Source: Mesorhizobium sp. CAU 1732
GTDB lineage: Bacteria; Pseudomonadota; Alphaproteobacteria; Rhizobiales; Rhizobiaceae
Direction: 5' to 3'
Assembly (NCBI RefSeq): GCF_039888675.1
Contig: NZ_JBDQQR010000001.1
Location: 2,728,001-2,792,000, forward strand
Length of the DNA: 64,000 nucleotides
This document shows, piece after piece, positions 51,019-60,467 of the stretch. Under the pieces are notes generated by a model. It saw only the letters and a program-made list of their open reading frames with translations. It was not told the origin of the DNA and searched no databases. The stretch's first letter is position 1. Each line of letters opens with the position of its first letter. A program made the position numbers and the translations under genes.

Positions 51019-51915
51019 TCAAGCTCCTTTGGCGCGGGCGCGACGGACGGCGAGCGCCATCAGGGTCAGCACCACGATCACCATTGCGTAAGGCAATGTC
51101 TGGATGAGTTCGGCCGGCACGCCACGGCCTTGCAGCCGTATCTGCAACGCGTCGAAGAAGCCGAACAGGAGCGCGCCGGCGGCGGTGAGCCACGGACGGT
51201 TGCGCCCGAAATAGAACGCCGCGAGCGCGATGAAGCCGCGCCCCGCCGTGATGCCCTCGTTGAAGAGGCCCACCACGCCGATTGACAGATAGGCACCGGC
51301 GAGACCGGCCATCAGGCCCGCAAAGATTGTCGAGGCATCGCGAAGCGTCAGCGGGCTGAGGCCGAGCGCACGCGCGGCTTCGGGGGCGGAGCCGGTGGCG
51401 CGCAGACGCAGGCCGAGACGCGTCGAGCGCAAGAACCAGACGGTGACCGGCACCATCAGCCACGCGGCCCAGGTGAGCGGATCGTGACCGGACAGGATCG
51501 CGCCGAGATAGGGAATGTCGGCGATGACGGGAATGTCGATCCTCGGCAGGCGGGCGACGTCCGGCAGGCTCAGCGTTCCCGAGGTGCCATAGGCGGATTT
51601 GAGGAAGAAGCGGACAAGCCCCGCGATCAGGATGTTGAAGCCCAGCCCGACGACGATTTCGTTGGCGCTCAGCCGCGTCACGCAGAGCGACATCAGCAGG
51701 CCGAGCACACCGCCCACGGCAGCGGCGCCGACGAGCGCGATGCCCCAGCTTCCCGTCTGCGATGCGAGAATCAGGCCGATCAGGGCTCCTGCGAGCATCA
51801 TCGAGTCCAGGCCGATATTGACCAGACCGCCGACGCGGTTGATCAGCCCGCCAAGTGCGGCGAGCAGCACCGGCGTCGTCATGATGATCGCGGAATGAAG
51901 GACGTTCTCGATCAT
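51019..51915 (-). CDS. nucleoside-type ABC transporter permease (second)
   Basis: 298 aa, hydrophobic, of the BMP/YufQ-type permease family. Typical: TTPVLLAALGGLINRVGGLV, NIGLDSMMLAGALIG, LSANEIVVGLGFNILIAGL and FNEGITAGRGFIALAAFYFG. The ATG at 51915 overlaps the preceding permease stop. With its partner it forms the membrane channel of the nucleoside importer. Confidence 0.92.
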   Translation of the reverse strand: MIENVLHSAIIMTTPVLLAALGGLINRVGGLVNIGLDSMMLAGALIGLILASQTGSWGIALVGAAAVGGVLGLLMSLCVTRLSANEIVVGLGFNILIAGLVRFFLKSAYGTSGTLSLPDVARLPRIDIPVIADIPYLGAILSGHDPLTWAAWLMVPVTVWFLRSTRLGLRLRATGSAPEAARALGLSPLTLRDASTIFAGLMAGLAGAYLSIGVVGLFNEGITAGRGFIALAAFYFGRNRPWLTAAGALLFGFFDALQIRLQGRGVPAELIQTLPYAMVIVVLTLMALAVRRARAKGA

Positions 51916-52964
51916 GCTGCCCGCCGCTTTTTCCCGAATGTCCATCCGAAGCGGGCGACGGCGAAGATCATCACCATGCCCTGGAGGATGTTGACGATCT
52001 CGATCGGCACGTCGCTGAAGAGCTGGATCGTCGCGCCGGAGGCCGACAGGGCGCCGAACAGGATCGCGGCGAGGAAGATGCCGAGCGCTGAGCCCCGCCC
52101 GAGAAGGGCAACCGCAATGCCGGTGAAGCCATAGCCCGGCGAGAAACCCGAGACGAAGCGCCCGACATTGCCGAGCGCGTGGACCGCGCCTGCAAGCCCG
52201 CCGATGGCGCCCGACAGGAGCATCATCTTGATGATCAGCGACGGGACATTGATGCCCGAAGCGGTCGCAAACCGCGCATTGAGGCCGGCAAGGCGCGTCT
52301 CGAAGCCGAGCGCCGTGCGTTGCCCCCACAACCAGTAGAGGACAAGCAGCGCGACCGCGATGAGGAAACCCGCATTCAGGGTCGAGGGCGGCATCAGCCT
52401 CGGCAGGCGCGCGGCGGCGTCCACCACGGGCGTGGCTGAGTTGGCCGAGCCGGGCGCGAGCAGCGGGCCGTTGACGAGATAGGCCGTGAGGCTGATCGCG
52501 ATGAAGTTGAGCATCAGCGTGGTGACGACTTCATCGACGCTGAGCTTCGCCTTCAGCACGCCGGGGATGAGCATCCAGAGCGAGCCGACGACGAGGCCGG
52601 CAAGCAGCGCGAGGGGAAGCAGGATCGGCGCGGGCAGGCCGACATAGGTGAAGCCGACATAGGCGGCGGCAAGTCCGCCGACATAGACACAGCCCTCGAC
52701 GCCGACATTGAACGCGCCGGCGCGGAAAGCGACGGCGGTGGCAAGGCCGGTCAGCATCAGGGGCGTGGCGGCCGCCAGCGTTGCGGCGATGCGGCGCGTG
52801 CCGCCGAAGGATTCCACGACGAGAAGCTGGTAGACCTCGAACGGATTGTGTCCCGCCACCGCCAGCAGCAGCGCCGCGCCGGCGAATGCCAGCACCAGCG
52901 GTGCGATGACCATGGCGGCGGCCTCGAAGCGCGAGGCGGGGATGGGAACGGCTGCGGCGCTCAT
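51912..52964 (-). CDS. nucleoside-type ABC transporter permease (first)
   Basis: 350 aa inner-membrane permease of the BMP/YufP type. TPLMLTGLATAVAFRAGAFN, VGVEGCVYVGGLAAAYVG and LSVDEVVTTLMLNFIAISLT are characteristic. The ATG at 52964 overlaps the ATPase stop by 4 bases, whereas the longer open frame upstream is the shadow of the ATPase gene. It forms a heterodimer with the next permease. Confidence 0.92.
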   Translation of the reverse strand: MSAAAVPIPASRFEAAAMVIAPLVLAFAGAALLLAVAGHNPFEVYQLLVVESFGGTRRIAATLAAATPLMLTGLATAVAFRAGAFNVGVEGCVYVGGLAAAYVGFTYVGLPAPILLPLALLAGLVVGSLWMLIPGVLKAKLSVDEVVTTLMLNFIAISLTAYLVNGPLLAPGSANSATPVVDAAARLPRLMPPSTLNAGFLIAVALLVLYWLWGQRTALGFETRLAGLNARFATASGINVPSLIIKMMLLSGAIGGLAGAVHALGNVGRFVSGFSPGYGFTGIAVALLGRGSALGIFLAAILFGALSASGATIQLFSDVPIEIVNILQGMVMIFAVARFGWTFGKKRRAA

Positions 52965-54499
52965 GCGTCGGCACCTCCGAGCATCATCCGGCCGATCTCC
53001 TCGATGCGGGCCGAGCCGCGCGAGACCTCGCCGGTTTGCCGCCCTCCGTAGAGAACGACGATGCGGTCGGAGAGCGTGATGAGTTCGTCGAGCTCTTCGG
53101 AAACCAGAAGCACGGCTCCACCCTTGTCGCGGAAATCGAGAAGGCATTGATGGATGAAGGCGATGCCGCGAATGTCGACGCCGCGCGTCGGCTGGCACGC
53201 CAGCATGACCTTCGGCCCGCCGTCGAGTTCGCGCGCCACGGCGACGCGCTGCTGGTTACCGCCCGAAAGGCTGCCGGCCGGATGTTCCGACGAGGCGCGC
53301 TTGACGGCGAAGCGGTCCATCAGCGCCTCGACATGAGCGGCGATCCTGCGGCGCTTGAGAATGCCCGAGCCGCTGAATTCGGCGCGGCGGTGGTGGCCGG
53401 CAATCGCGTTGTCCGCGATGGACGCCGACAGGCACAGGCCTTCGGCCGCCCGGTCAGGGCTGAGATAGGCGAGGCCCTGCGCGCGGCGGCGCATCAGCGG
53501 CATTTGCGTGATGTCGATGCCGTCGATCGAAACGCGGCCTGCGGTGGCCTTCCGCAAGCCCGTGACGATGGCCGCGAGTTCGTCCTGACCGTTACCGGCG
53601 ACGCCTGCGATGCCGACGATTTCGCCTGCATGGACAGTCAGGTCGAGCCCGGTGAGCCCCGCCGTGCCGCGACCCGGCGCAGCGGAGATGCCGGCGAGGT
53701 CCAGCACGGCCTTACCGGACGTTCCCTCCCGCGCGGTGGGGCGGGCGAGGATTTCGCCGATCATCAGTTCCGCGAGTTTCGCCTTGTCGGCTTCAGCGGC
53801 GGGCAGGCTGGCGACGACCTTGCCCGACCGGATCACCGTGATGTCGTCGGCGAGCGACAGGACCTCGTCCAGCTTGTGGCTGATGAAGAGAATGGTGCGG
53901 CCTTCGTCGCGCAGCTTCTTGAGGAGCGCGATCAACTCGCGCACCTGCGCAGGCGCGAGAACGGCGGTGGGCTCGTCCAGGATCAGCACGTCCGCGCCGC
54001 GATAGAGCAGCCGCAAAATCTCGACGATCTGGCGGACATGGACCGGGGCCTCTTCCTCGGGCGCGTCCCAATCCACGGTCACGCCGGCGAGCTTCTCCAG
54101 CTTGCGGGCCTCGGCCAGTGCGGTCGCGCGGTCGATGCGGCCGAGCGCCAGCGCGGGTTCCTTGGCGAGGATGAGGTTTTCGAGCAGTGTCAGCCCGGGC
54201 ACCAGCATGAACTCCTGGTGCACCATGCCGATGCCGCGGTCGAACGCGTCGCTTGGTCCGAGAAAGACAGCGGGCAGGCCGTCGACGATGACGACGCCGT
54301 CGTCGGGCCGGTCCATGCCTTGCAGGATCCGCATCAAGGTCGATTTTCCGGCGCCGTTGCCGCCGACGATCGCGTGGATCGTGCCTCGCCTTGCCTGGAA
54401 CTCGATGGCGTCATTGGCGACCAGGCTGCCGAAACGCCTGGTCACGCGATGCGCACCGAGACGGATGTCGGCTGCCATGCCGAGCGTCGCGTCGGTCAT
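52961..54499 (-). CDS. nucleoside-type ABC transporter ATP-binding protein (two NBDs)
   Basis: 512 aa tandem ATPase of the sugar/nucleoside class (RbsA/YufO-like). NBD1 has P-loop GGNGAGKS (46-53), signature-region VRQIVEILRLLYRGADVLIL and DEPTAVL. NBD2 has the usual degenerate loop GVAGNGQDEL and an intact signature LSGGNQQRVAVAREL. It drives import of the substrate caught by the BMP-type protein encoded just upstream (17-base gap). Confidence 0.93.
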   Translation of the reverse strand: MTDATLGMAADIRLGAHRVTRRFGSLVANDAIEFQARRGTIHAIVGGNGAGKSTLMRILQGMDRPDDGVVIVDGLPAVFLGPSDAFDRGIGMVHQEFMLVPGLTLLENLILAKEPALALGRIDRATALAEARKLEKLAGVTVDWDAPEEEAPVHVRQIVEILRLLYRGADVLILDEPTAVLAPAQVRELIALLKKLRDEGRTILFISHKLDEVLSLADDITVIRSGKVVASLPAAEADKAKLAELMIGEILARPTAREGTSGKAVLDLAGISAAPGRGTAGLTGLDLTVHAGEIVGIAGVAGNGQDELAAIVTGLRKATAGRVSIDGIDITQMPLMRRRAQGLAYLSPDRAAEGLCLSASIADNAIAGHHRRAEFSGSGILKRRRIAAHVEALMDRFAVKRASSEHPAGSLSGGNQQRVAVARELDGGPKVMLACQPTRGVDIRGIAFIHQCLLDFRDKGGAVLLVSEELDELITLSDRIVVLYGGRQTGEVSRGSARIEEIGRMMLGGADA

Positions 54500-54516
54500 C
54501 TGACTTCGAACCCGTC

Positions 54517-55551
54517 CTACTTGAGGAAGTCCGGGTAGCCCTGGTCGACTACGTTCCAGACCTTGATCTCGCCGGACAGGATGCCTTGCTTGGCGGCTTC
54601 CACCTTGTCGAGGATTTCCTGGGGAATGCGGTCCTTGGTGTGTTCCATCTCCGACAGGCCGACGCCGTCTTCGGCAAGGCCGAACGTCACGGTCTGGCCC
54701 TTGGGGAACTTGTCTGCGGCATAGTTCTTGACGATCGCCTCGACGGCGACGTCGGTGCGCTTGATCATGCTGGTGAGGACCGCGCCCGGCGCGATGGAAT
54801 CCTGATCGGTGTCGACGCCGATGGCGTAGCGCCCGGCTTCCTTGGCCGCCTGGATGACGCCCATGCCGGTGCCGCCGGCGACGTGGAACACGATGTCCGC
54901 GCCCTGTTCATACATCGCCTTGGTCATCTGGAGGCCGACGGCTGGATCGGCGAAATTGTTGGAGTAGGCGACGAGCACGTTCACGTCCGGATTGGCATTC
55001 TTGGCGCCCTGCACGTATCCGGCGATGAACTTGTCGATGCCGGCAGATTTCGTGCCGCCGATGACGCCGATGACCGGCTGTTCATTGATGCCCTCGATCG
55101 AGGCGTCGGTGGTGACGAGTGCGGCGAGCGTACCGGCGAGATAGGAACCCTCCTGCTCCTGGAAGAGCACGGAGGCGATGTTATCGCCCTTCTGCACCTG
55201 GTTCAGGATGACGTAGTTGGTTTCCGGGTAATCCGGCGCGACTTCGAGCATCGCGTCGCCATGGGCGTATTCGAGATCGACCACGAGGCCGAAATCCGCA
55301 TCCGAGGCGCGACGCAGGATATCGACGGCCTGCGCGACCACGTCCTGTGCCTCGATCGGACGGCCTTCGAGCCCGCTGGCCTCCAGGCCGCGCTTGAAGC
55401 CCTCGAAGGCGAGATCGTTGTAGGACTGATCGCCAAGGCCGCTCTGCGAGATGATCAGCGTCGCGGGGCGGTCATCCGCCTGCGCCACCGTCATCCCAAG
55501 GGCCGAGACGAGGGCCAGAGTGGCTGTCCCGAACATGAAGCTGCGGATCAT
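54517..55551 (-). CDS. BMP-family nucleoside-binding periplasmic protein
   Basis: 344 aa, basic membrane protein/PnrA family. A Sec signal peptide without lipobox cysteine (MIRSFMFGTATLALVSALGM) precedes LIISQSGLGDQSYNDLAFEG, the canonical nucleoside-binding start; VGVDTDQDSIAPGAVLTSMI later supplies the second lobe. I chose the ATG at 55551 with CAGGAGAACGACA upstream. The start lies inside the 3' end of the GntR gene. The family binds purine or pyrimidine nucleosides, in agreement with the phosphorylase in the operon. Confidence 0.92.
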   Translation of the reverse strand: MIRSFMFGTATLALVSALGMTVAQADDRPATLIISQSGLGDQSYNDLAFEGFKRGLEASGLEGRPIEAQDVVAQAVDILRRASDADFGLVVDLEYAHGDAMLEVAPDYPETNYVILNQVQKGDNIASVLFQEQEGSYLAGTLAALVTTDASIEGINEQPVIGVIGGTKSAGIDKFIAGYVQGAKNANPDVNVLVAYSNNFADPAVGLQMTKAMYEQGADIVFHVAGGTGMGVIQAAKEAGRYAIGVDTDQDSIAPGAVLTSMIKRTDVAVEAIVKNYAADKFPKGQTVTFGLAEDGVGLSEMEHTKDRIPQEILDKVEAAKQGILSGEIKVWNVVDQGYPDFLK

Positions 55552-56314
55552 TGTCGTTCTCCTGATTGCGTTTGTTGTTGTTCCCCGAAGGATGCTGCCG
55601 CAGGAGGCGGGCCTCGTAGGAATAGCGGCGGGCATCGTAGATCGCGCTGACGCAGTCGAGGACCGTTCCGTCGGCGGCGAATGAGTGGCGGGTGACGGCG
55701 ACGACGACGCTACCGCGCGCCAGCCCGAGGAGGGTGCGATCCTCGTCGGATGCCGTGCATGCGATCAGCCGTTCCGTCGCGGAATGGACCAGAAGGCCGC
55801 GGTCCTCGAAATGGCGATAGAGCGAAAAATCCGGGTGGGCGGCGACGTCCCGCGTCAGGTCGATGCGCTCCACCAGATGGCGCGACAGGACGGAGCGGTG
55901 GCGCGCGACCGCCATGCCATCGACAAGGCGCAGACGATCGAGCGACAGAAGCTGTTCGTCGCGGGAATAGGGCAGGCCGCGCTCCCAGACAGCCGGTACG
56001 AATTCCAGCAGGCGGTGCGTTGCGCTGTGGCCGGCTGCCTCGACCGCCTCGGTGAAGCTGAGGAGGTAGCCCGGCGCGCGGCGAAGCGGTGCTTCGGCGA
56101 CGAAGGTGCCGCTGCCCTGCCTGCGCGTGATCAATCCCTCGTCGGTCAGTTGCTCGACGGCCCGCGCCACGGTGAAGCGGCTGACGGCGAATTCCTTGGC
56201 AAGTTGCGGCTCGCTCGGCAGGCGCGTTCCGGGATTGAGCGACGCGATGCGCGCTTTCAAATCGTCGGCGATCTGCAAATAGCGGGGTGCGTGAGCACTG
56301 CGGCGGTTGGTCAT
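55472..56314 (-). CDS. GntR family (HutC/UTRA-type) transcriptional regulator
   Basis: 280 aa. Winged helix-turn-helix at residues ~10-75 (LQIADDLKARIASLNPGTRL, LAKEFAVSRFTVARAVEQLT) and a UTRA ligand-binding domain from ~90 to ~240 ending DARRYSYEA. The ATG at 56314 (GAGGACCGA upstream) is better than the TTG eight codons earlier. The frame continues ~40 residues past the expected UTRA end and overlaps the binding-protein gene by 80 bases in another frame, which is unusual. First gene of the nucleoside operon and its probable regulator. Confidence 0.9.
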   Translation of the reverse strand: MTNRRSAHAPRYLQIADDLKARIASLNPGTRLPSEPQLAKEFAVSRFTVARAVEQLTDEGLITRRQGSGTFVAEAPLRRAPGYLLSFTEAVEAAGHSATHRLLEFVPAVWERGLPYSRDEQLLSLDRLRLVDGMAVARHRSVLSRHLVERIDLTRDVAAHPDFSLYRHFEDRGLLVHSATERLIACTASDEDRTLLGLARGSVVVAVTRHSFAADGTVLDCVSAIYDARRYSYEARLLRQHPSGNNNKRNQENDNDPQLHVRDSHSGPRLGPWDDGGAGG

Positions 56315-56549
56315 TCGGTCCTCAACTTGTCCAGTCAACTGATCATATTAAAAAGGCTCTTGCAAGCCCGATTTGTTTAGCCGGTCGAGCATATCCCCGG
56401 CCGAATGGCGATCGAGCGTCGCGTCTCGAAGGCCTGTCTATTCCAGGCGTTTCGAACTCCTACGCTTGGCGGCGACACGAAGCAGCGAGGCATGTCGGCG
56501 GGAGAATTGAAGAATTTGGAGCAGAGAACTGACGAAGAGTGCGCGTGAG

Positions 56550-57455
56550 TTAATCTTCTGATGCCAGCCAAATCCGTAGATTCGTGGTAAGATCGTCGAG
56601 GAATATCCGGCCTGCGGCCTGCAGCGAGCGCTTGTTCCTGTAAAGCGCGTAGACGGTAACGTCCTTTGGTCTGTAGCCTTCCGCGACAACCTGAAGCTTG
56701 CCGGCTCTTTTCAATCCAGTGGACAGCCGACACGGAAGCCGTGCCACGCCGACGCCGCGCACGGCTGCATGGCGGGCAATCAGCATGTTGTTGGTCACGA
56801 GGCTTGGATTTACGGGAACCTCGACAAGCGAGCCGACCGGCGTTTGGAGAATCCAGCGTGGCTGGTTTCCGTCGTTCCACCATCCGATCGCTGGTTTCTT
56901 TTCAAGGTCCGCAATGTCCCGGCAATCTCCATATCGGGCGACCCATTCGGGAGACGCGACCAGCTCGTAGGGAATGTCGACGAGCCGGCGGGCGATGGTC
57001 TCGGAATCGCGCAGGTCGTCGCGGGTGATGATCAGCACGATGTCGTAGCCGTCCTCGGTGGGCAGGCGCATACCGTCGGTCGCATCGATGGTCAGCTTCA
57101 CATTCGGATATCTGGTGGCGAAATCAACGCCGAATTCGCCGACCGTAAGCGTCATCAGCGCGCTGGGCGAGGCCACGCGCAGCTTGCCGCGCGGCTCCCT
57201 CAGCACCTCTTGGCTAACCTGCAGCGCGGCGTCGTGCTCGAAGCGGATCGCCTCGCCGTGACGTGCCAGTTCGAGGCCGATCGGCGTTGCGACGAAGCGG
57301 CGTGAATTCCGGTCTATGAGGCGGACGCCTAGCCGCTCCTCGAGGTCGCCTATACGGCGGCTGAGCCTCGATTTCGTGATACCCGTCGCGGCGCTGGCCT
57401 TGGCGAAGCTGCCCGCATCGATCACCTGGGAGAGAAGGGCGAGGTCTTCGTACAT
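56550..57455 (-). CDS. LysR family transcriptional regulator
   Basis: 301 aa. N-terminal helix-turn-helix MYEDLALLSQVIDAGSFAKA, then TGITKSRLSRRIGDLEERLG, followed by a two-lobed effector domain from ~90. The start ATG at 57455 fits the family N-terminus; the longer open frame is not conserved-looking. It is divergent from the peptide-transport operon starting at 57756, the normal geometry for a LysR protein controlling its neighbour. The preceding 235-base gap (56315-56549) carries the GntR promoter side and no gene that I can see. Confidence 0.92.
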   Translation of the reverse strand: MYEDLALLSQVIDAGSFAKASAATGITKSRLSRRIGDLEERLGVRLIDRNSRRFVATPIGLELARHGEAIRFEHDAALQVSQEVLREPRGKLRVASPSALMTLTVGEFGVDFATRYPNVKLTIDATDGMRLPTEDGYDIVLIITRDDLRDSETIARRLVDIPYELVASPEWVARYGDCRDIADLEKKPAIGWWNDGNQPRWILQTPVGSLVEVPVNPSLVTNNMLIARHAAVRGVGVARLPCRLSTGLKRAGKLQVVAEGYRPKDVTVYALYRNKRSLQAAGRIFLDDLTTNLRIWLASED

Positions 57456-57755
57456 GCAGGTTTCCCGAAAGGCTTGGACGGCGACGCAGCCGCATCCTGC
57501 GGTAAATCCCTGGATGCGCGATCGCAAAGTCTCGTTTTCAGGACTTTAGGTTGAAGCGCGATGGCTTGTCCACGTTGCGCCAACTGCTAGCCTCGGCTTC
57601 GTTATACAGCGGTTGGTGCATCCGGCCGGATAGAAGCTGTCTGCCTGCCATAAGAACATAAGAAATGCAGGCGTTAGGTCCGGCAGCAACACGCGTGTGC
57701 GTCGCGTTTTCTGGATACAGAGCCAAGGGGACGGCTCGTTTGCATGGAGGTGAAT
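57456..57755. other. 300-base divergent intergenic region
   Basis: Lies between the LysR regulator (minus) and the peptide-binding-protein gene (plus). It should contain both promoters and LysR-binding sites, but no convincing -35/-10 pair or palindrome was found by eye. The last bases supply the ribosome site GGAGGTGAAT for the plus-strand operon. No small gene is evident. Confidence 0.5.
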
Positions 57756-59498
57756 ATGAGTGGCAGGGAAGACAGCGCGGCTTTGCGCACGATAATGCTG
57801 ACACGCCGCAGCTTGCTGGGCACGGCCGCAGGTGGAGCGGCGCTCGTCGCCATGGGCGGCTTGGCACCGGCCTTTGCGCAGGCGCAGGCCCCGCAGCATC
57901 TGAAGCTGCTTTTCTGGCAGGCGGTCACCCTGCTCAACCCCCATTTCGCGATCGCTCCGAAGGATCAGGAAGGCTGCCGTATCTTCTATGAGCCGCTCGC
58001 AGGCTGGGACAGCGACGGCCAGCTCGTTCCGGTCCTTGCGGCCAACGTGCCCACCGTGGACAATGGCCAACTGGCTTCCGACAACACCAGCGTCGTCTGG
58101 AAGCTGAAGCCGGATGTGAAATGGCATGACGGGCAGCCCTTCACCGCTGACGATGTCGTGTTCACCTGGGAATATGCCAAAGACCCGGCAACGGCGGCGG
58201 TTACGATCGGCAGCTATCGCGACATCACGGTCGAGAAGGTCGATGACCTGACCGTGAAGGTGTCCTTCCCTTCGGCGACGCCTTACTGGGCCAATGCGTT
58301 CGTCGGTGCCCTGGGCATGATCATGCCCAAGCACGTCTTTGCCGACTATGTCGGCGAAAAGTCACGCGAGGCGCCTGCCAATCTCGCTCCGGTTGGAACC
58401 GGACCGTACAAGCTGCGCGAATTCAGGCCGGGCGACATGATCCTCGCCGACCGCTTCGACGAGTACCATGTCTCCGGAAAGCCGCATTTCGCGAGCCTCG
58501 AGGTAAAGGGCGGAGGCGACGCGGTGTCAGCGGCGAGGGCGGTCCTGCAGACCGGCGAATACCATTTCGGCCTGAACATCTCGATCGAAGACGACATTCT
58601 CACGCGACTGGAAAACGACGGCAACGGAACGGTGGACATTACCGCCGGCGGCGATCTGGAAATGATCCAGCTCAACATGTCGGACCCGCGCAAGGCAGAG
58701 GACGGGGAGCGGTCGATCGCTTCCAATCCGCACCCCGCCCTGTCCGATCCGAAGGTGCGCGAGGCGCTTGGTCTCCTGATCGACCGCGAGACGATCCAGA
58801 AGCACATCTATGGCCGCACGGGAATTTCGACGGCGAACTTTCTCAACAGCCCGGCGCGATATGTCTCGCCCAACAACATGCTCGTTTTCAATCTCGAAAA
58901 AGCAAATTCGATCCTGGACGAGGCCGGCTGGCTTCCCGGTGCCGGAGGCATTCGCGAGAAGGACGGCGTAAGGCTCTCGTTCCTGTTCCAGACGACCGTG
59001 CAGGCGCTTCGTCAAAAGGTGCAGGCGGTGGTGAAGCAGTCGTTCGCCAAGGCTGGCATCGAGGTGGAACTGAAGTCCGTCGCACCGGCGGTTTTCTTCT
59101 CCAGCGACGAGGCGAACCCGGACACCAACTCCAAGTTCTACGCCGACATGCAGATGTACACGACGACGATGTACCAGCCCGATCCGGAGCGACTGATGAA
59201 TCAGTTCGTTTCATGGGAGGTCGCGTCGAAGGCCAATCAATGGCGTGGCCGGAACATAACCCGCTGGCAGAACGAGGAATACGACCGGGTCTATCGTGAG
59301 GCTACGCGTGAGATCGACGCCGACAAGCGTTCTCAGATGTTCGTCCAGATGAATGATCTCATCGTACAGTCGAACGTCGTGCTGCCTGTCGTGGTGCGCC
59401 CCGCAGTGGCGGCGACCGCAAAGGATCTCAAAATCTATCGCAGTGCGTGGGACAATGCATTGTGGAAGATCGCCGACTGGCAGTTCTCTGCCGGCTGA
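57756..59498 (+). CDS. peptide-type (DppA/OppA) ABC transporter substrate-binding protein
   Basis: 580 aa extracytoplasmic binding protein, family 5. A Tat-type signal is visible: TRRSLLG at residues 16-22, a hydrophobic stretch, and cleavage near AFAQA (39-43). Family features include LKPDVKWHDGQPFTADDVVF and NLAPVGTGPYKLREFRPGDM. The ATG at 57756 has GGAGGTGAAT upstream, better than the ATG 12 bases earlier. It delivers oligopeptides or peptide-like compounds to the two permeases encoded next. Confidence 0.93.
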   Translation: MSGREDSAALRTIMLTRRSLLGTAAGGAALVAMGGLAPAFAQAQAPQHLKLLFWQAVTLLNPHFAIAPKDQEGCRIFYEPLAGWDSDGQLVPVLAANVPTVDNGQLASDNTSVVWKLKPDVKWHDGQPFTADDVVFTWEYAKDPATAAVTIGSYRDITVEKVDDLTVKVSFPSATPYWANAFVGALGMIMPKHVFADYVGEKSREAPANLAPVGTGPYKLREFRPGDMILADRFDEYHVSGKPHFASLEVKGGGDAVSAARAVLQTGEYHFGLNISIEDDILTRLENDGNGTVDITAGGDLEMIQLNMSDPRKAEDGERSIASNPHPALSDPKVREALGLLIDRETIQKHIYGRTGISTANFLNSPARYVSPNNMLVFNLEKANSILDEAGWLPGAGGIREKDGVRLSFLFQTTVQALRQKVQAVVKQSFAKAGIEVELKSVAPAVFFSSDEANPDTNSKFYADMQMYTTTMYQPDPERLMNQFVSWEVASKANQWRGRNITRWQNEEYDRVYREATREIDADKRSQMFVQMNDLIVQSNVVLPVVVRPAVAATAKDLKIYRSAWDNALWKIADWQFSAG

Positions 59499-59503
59499 TA
59501 AAG

Positions 59504-60463
59504 ATGGCAGTCTTTTTCGCCAGACGGCTTGCTCTTGCGATCCCCAGCATTCTGGGGATCAGCGTCCTGCTTTATCTTCTGTTGTCGGCAGCACCGGGCG
59601 ATCCGTTCGAGGCCCTTGCGGGAAATCCCAACATTCCGCCAGAGGTGGCTGCAGAACTGCGTGTTCGCTTCGGCCTGGATGAACCCATCCTGTCGCGTTA
59701 CCTGAGCTGGCTTTTTGCAATGCTGACCGGCGATTGGGGGTTCTCCTTCGCCAGTCGGATCGACGTACTCGATCTTGTGCTGCAGCGGGTACCCGCCACT
59801 GTGTTCATCGCGGGCGCGGCGCAGATGGTGGCGGTGTGTGCCGCCATCCCGTTCGGTCTCTATGCGGGCCTGCGCCCGGGGTCGCTTTTCGACCGCGTCG
59901 CCAACCTGACGGCATTCATCGGTTTTTCCCTGCCCACCTTCTTCACCGGAATGATGATGATTCTGATTTTCGGCATCTACTTTCGGCTTTTTCCAACCGT
60001 CTACGAGGCGCGGATCGACGCGCAGGGACTGGAGTGGGTCTTTCTGCAACTGCGGCAAAGTCTGCTTCCCATTCTCGTCCTCGCCTCGGTTCAGTTCGGC
60101 GTCTACGTCCGTATCGTTCGGGCATCGGTGATCGATGTCAGTCGTCAGGAGTATGTGCGCACGGCGACCGCGAAGGGGCTCAAGCCGCGACGCGTGACCT
60201 GGGTCCATGTTCTTGGGAACTCGCTGTTGCCGCTGGTCACGATGGTGGCGCTCCAGATGCCGTCCCTGTTCGGCGGGGCGATCATCACAGAACAGATATT
60301 CCGCATTCCGGGCGTAGGCTCGCTGCTGATCGAGTCCATCCTGTCGAATGATACGCCGGTCATCATGGCGATCGCCTTCATCTCGTCGATCCTCGTCGTG
60401 CTGTTCAACATAATCGCCGATCTCGTGTGCATGTGGATCGATCCCCGGATACGCCGAGGCTGA
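59504..60463 (+). CDS. peptide-type ABC transporter permease (DppB-like)
   Basis: 319 aa. The N-terminus FFARRLALAIPSILGISVLL and the sequence SAAPGDPFEALAGNPNIPPE identify the DppB/OppB type, and the EAA-type loop is YVRTATAKGLKPRRVTWVHV. Six membrane segments are evident. It starts 5 bases after the binding-protein stop, and the second permease follows after 4 bases. It forms the translocation path with the DppC-like partner. Confidence 0.93.
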   Translation: MAVFFARRLALAIPSILGISVLLYLLLSAAPGDPFEALAGNPNIPPEVAAELRVRFGLDEPILSRYLSWLFAMLTGDWGFSFASRIDVLDLVLQRVPATVFIAGAAQMVAVCAAIPFGLYAGLRPGSLFDRVANLTAFIGFSLPTFFTGMMMILIFGIYFRLFPTVYEARIDAQGLEWVFLQLRQSLLPILVLASVQFGVYVRIVRASVIDVSRQEYVRTATAKGLKPRRVTWVHVLGNSLLPLVTMVALQMPSLFGGAIITEQIFRIPGVGSLLIESILSNDTPVIMAIAFISSILVVLFNIIADLVCMWIDPRIRRG

Positions 60464-60467
60464 TGCG

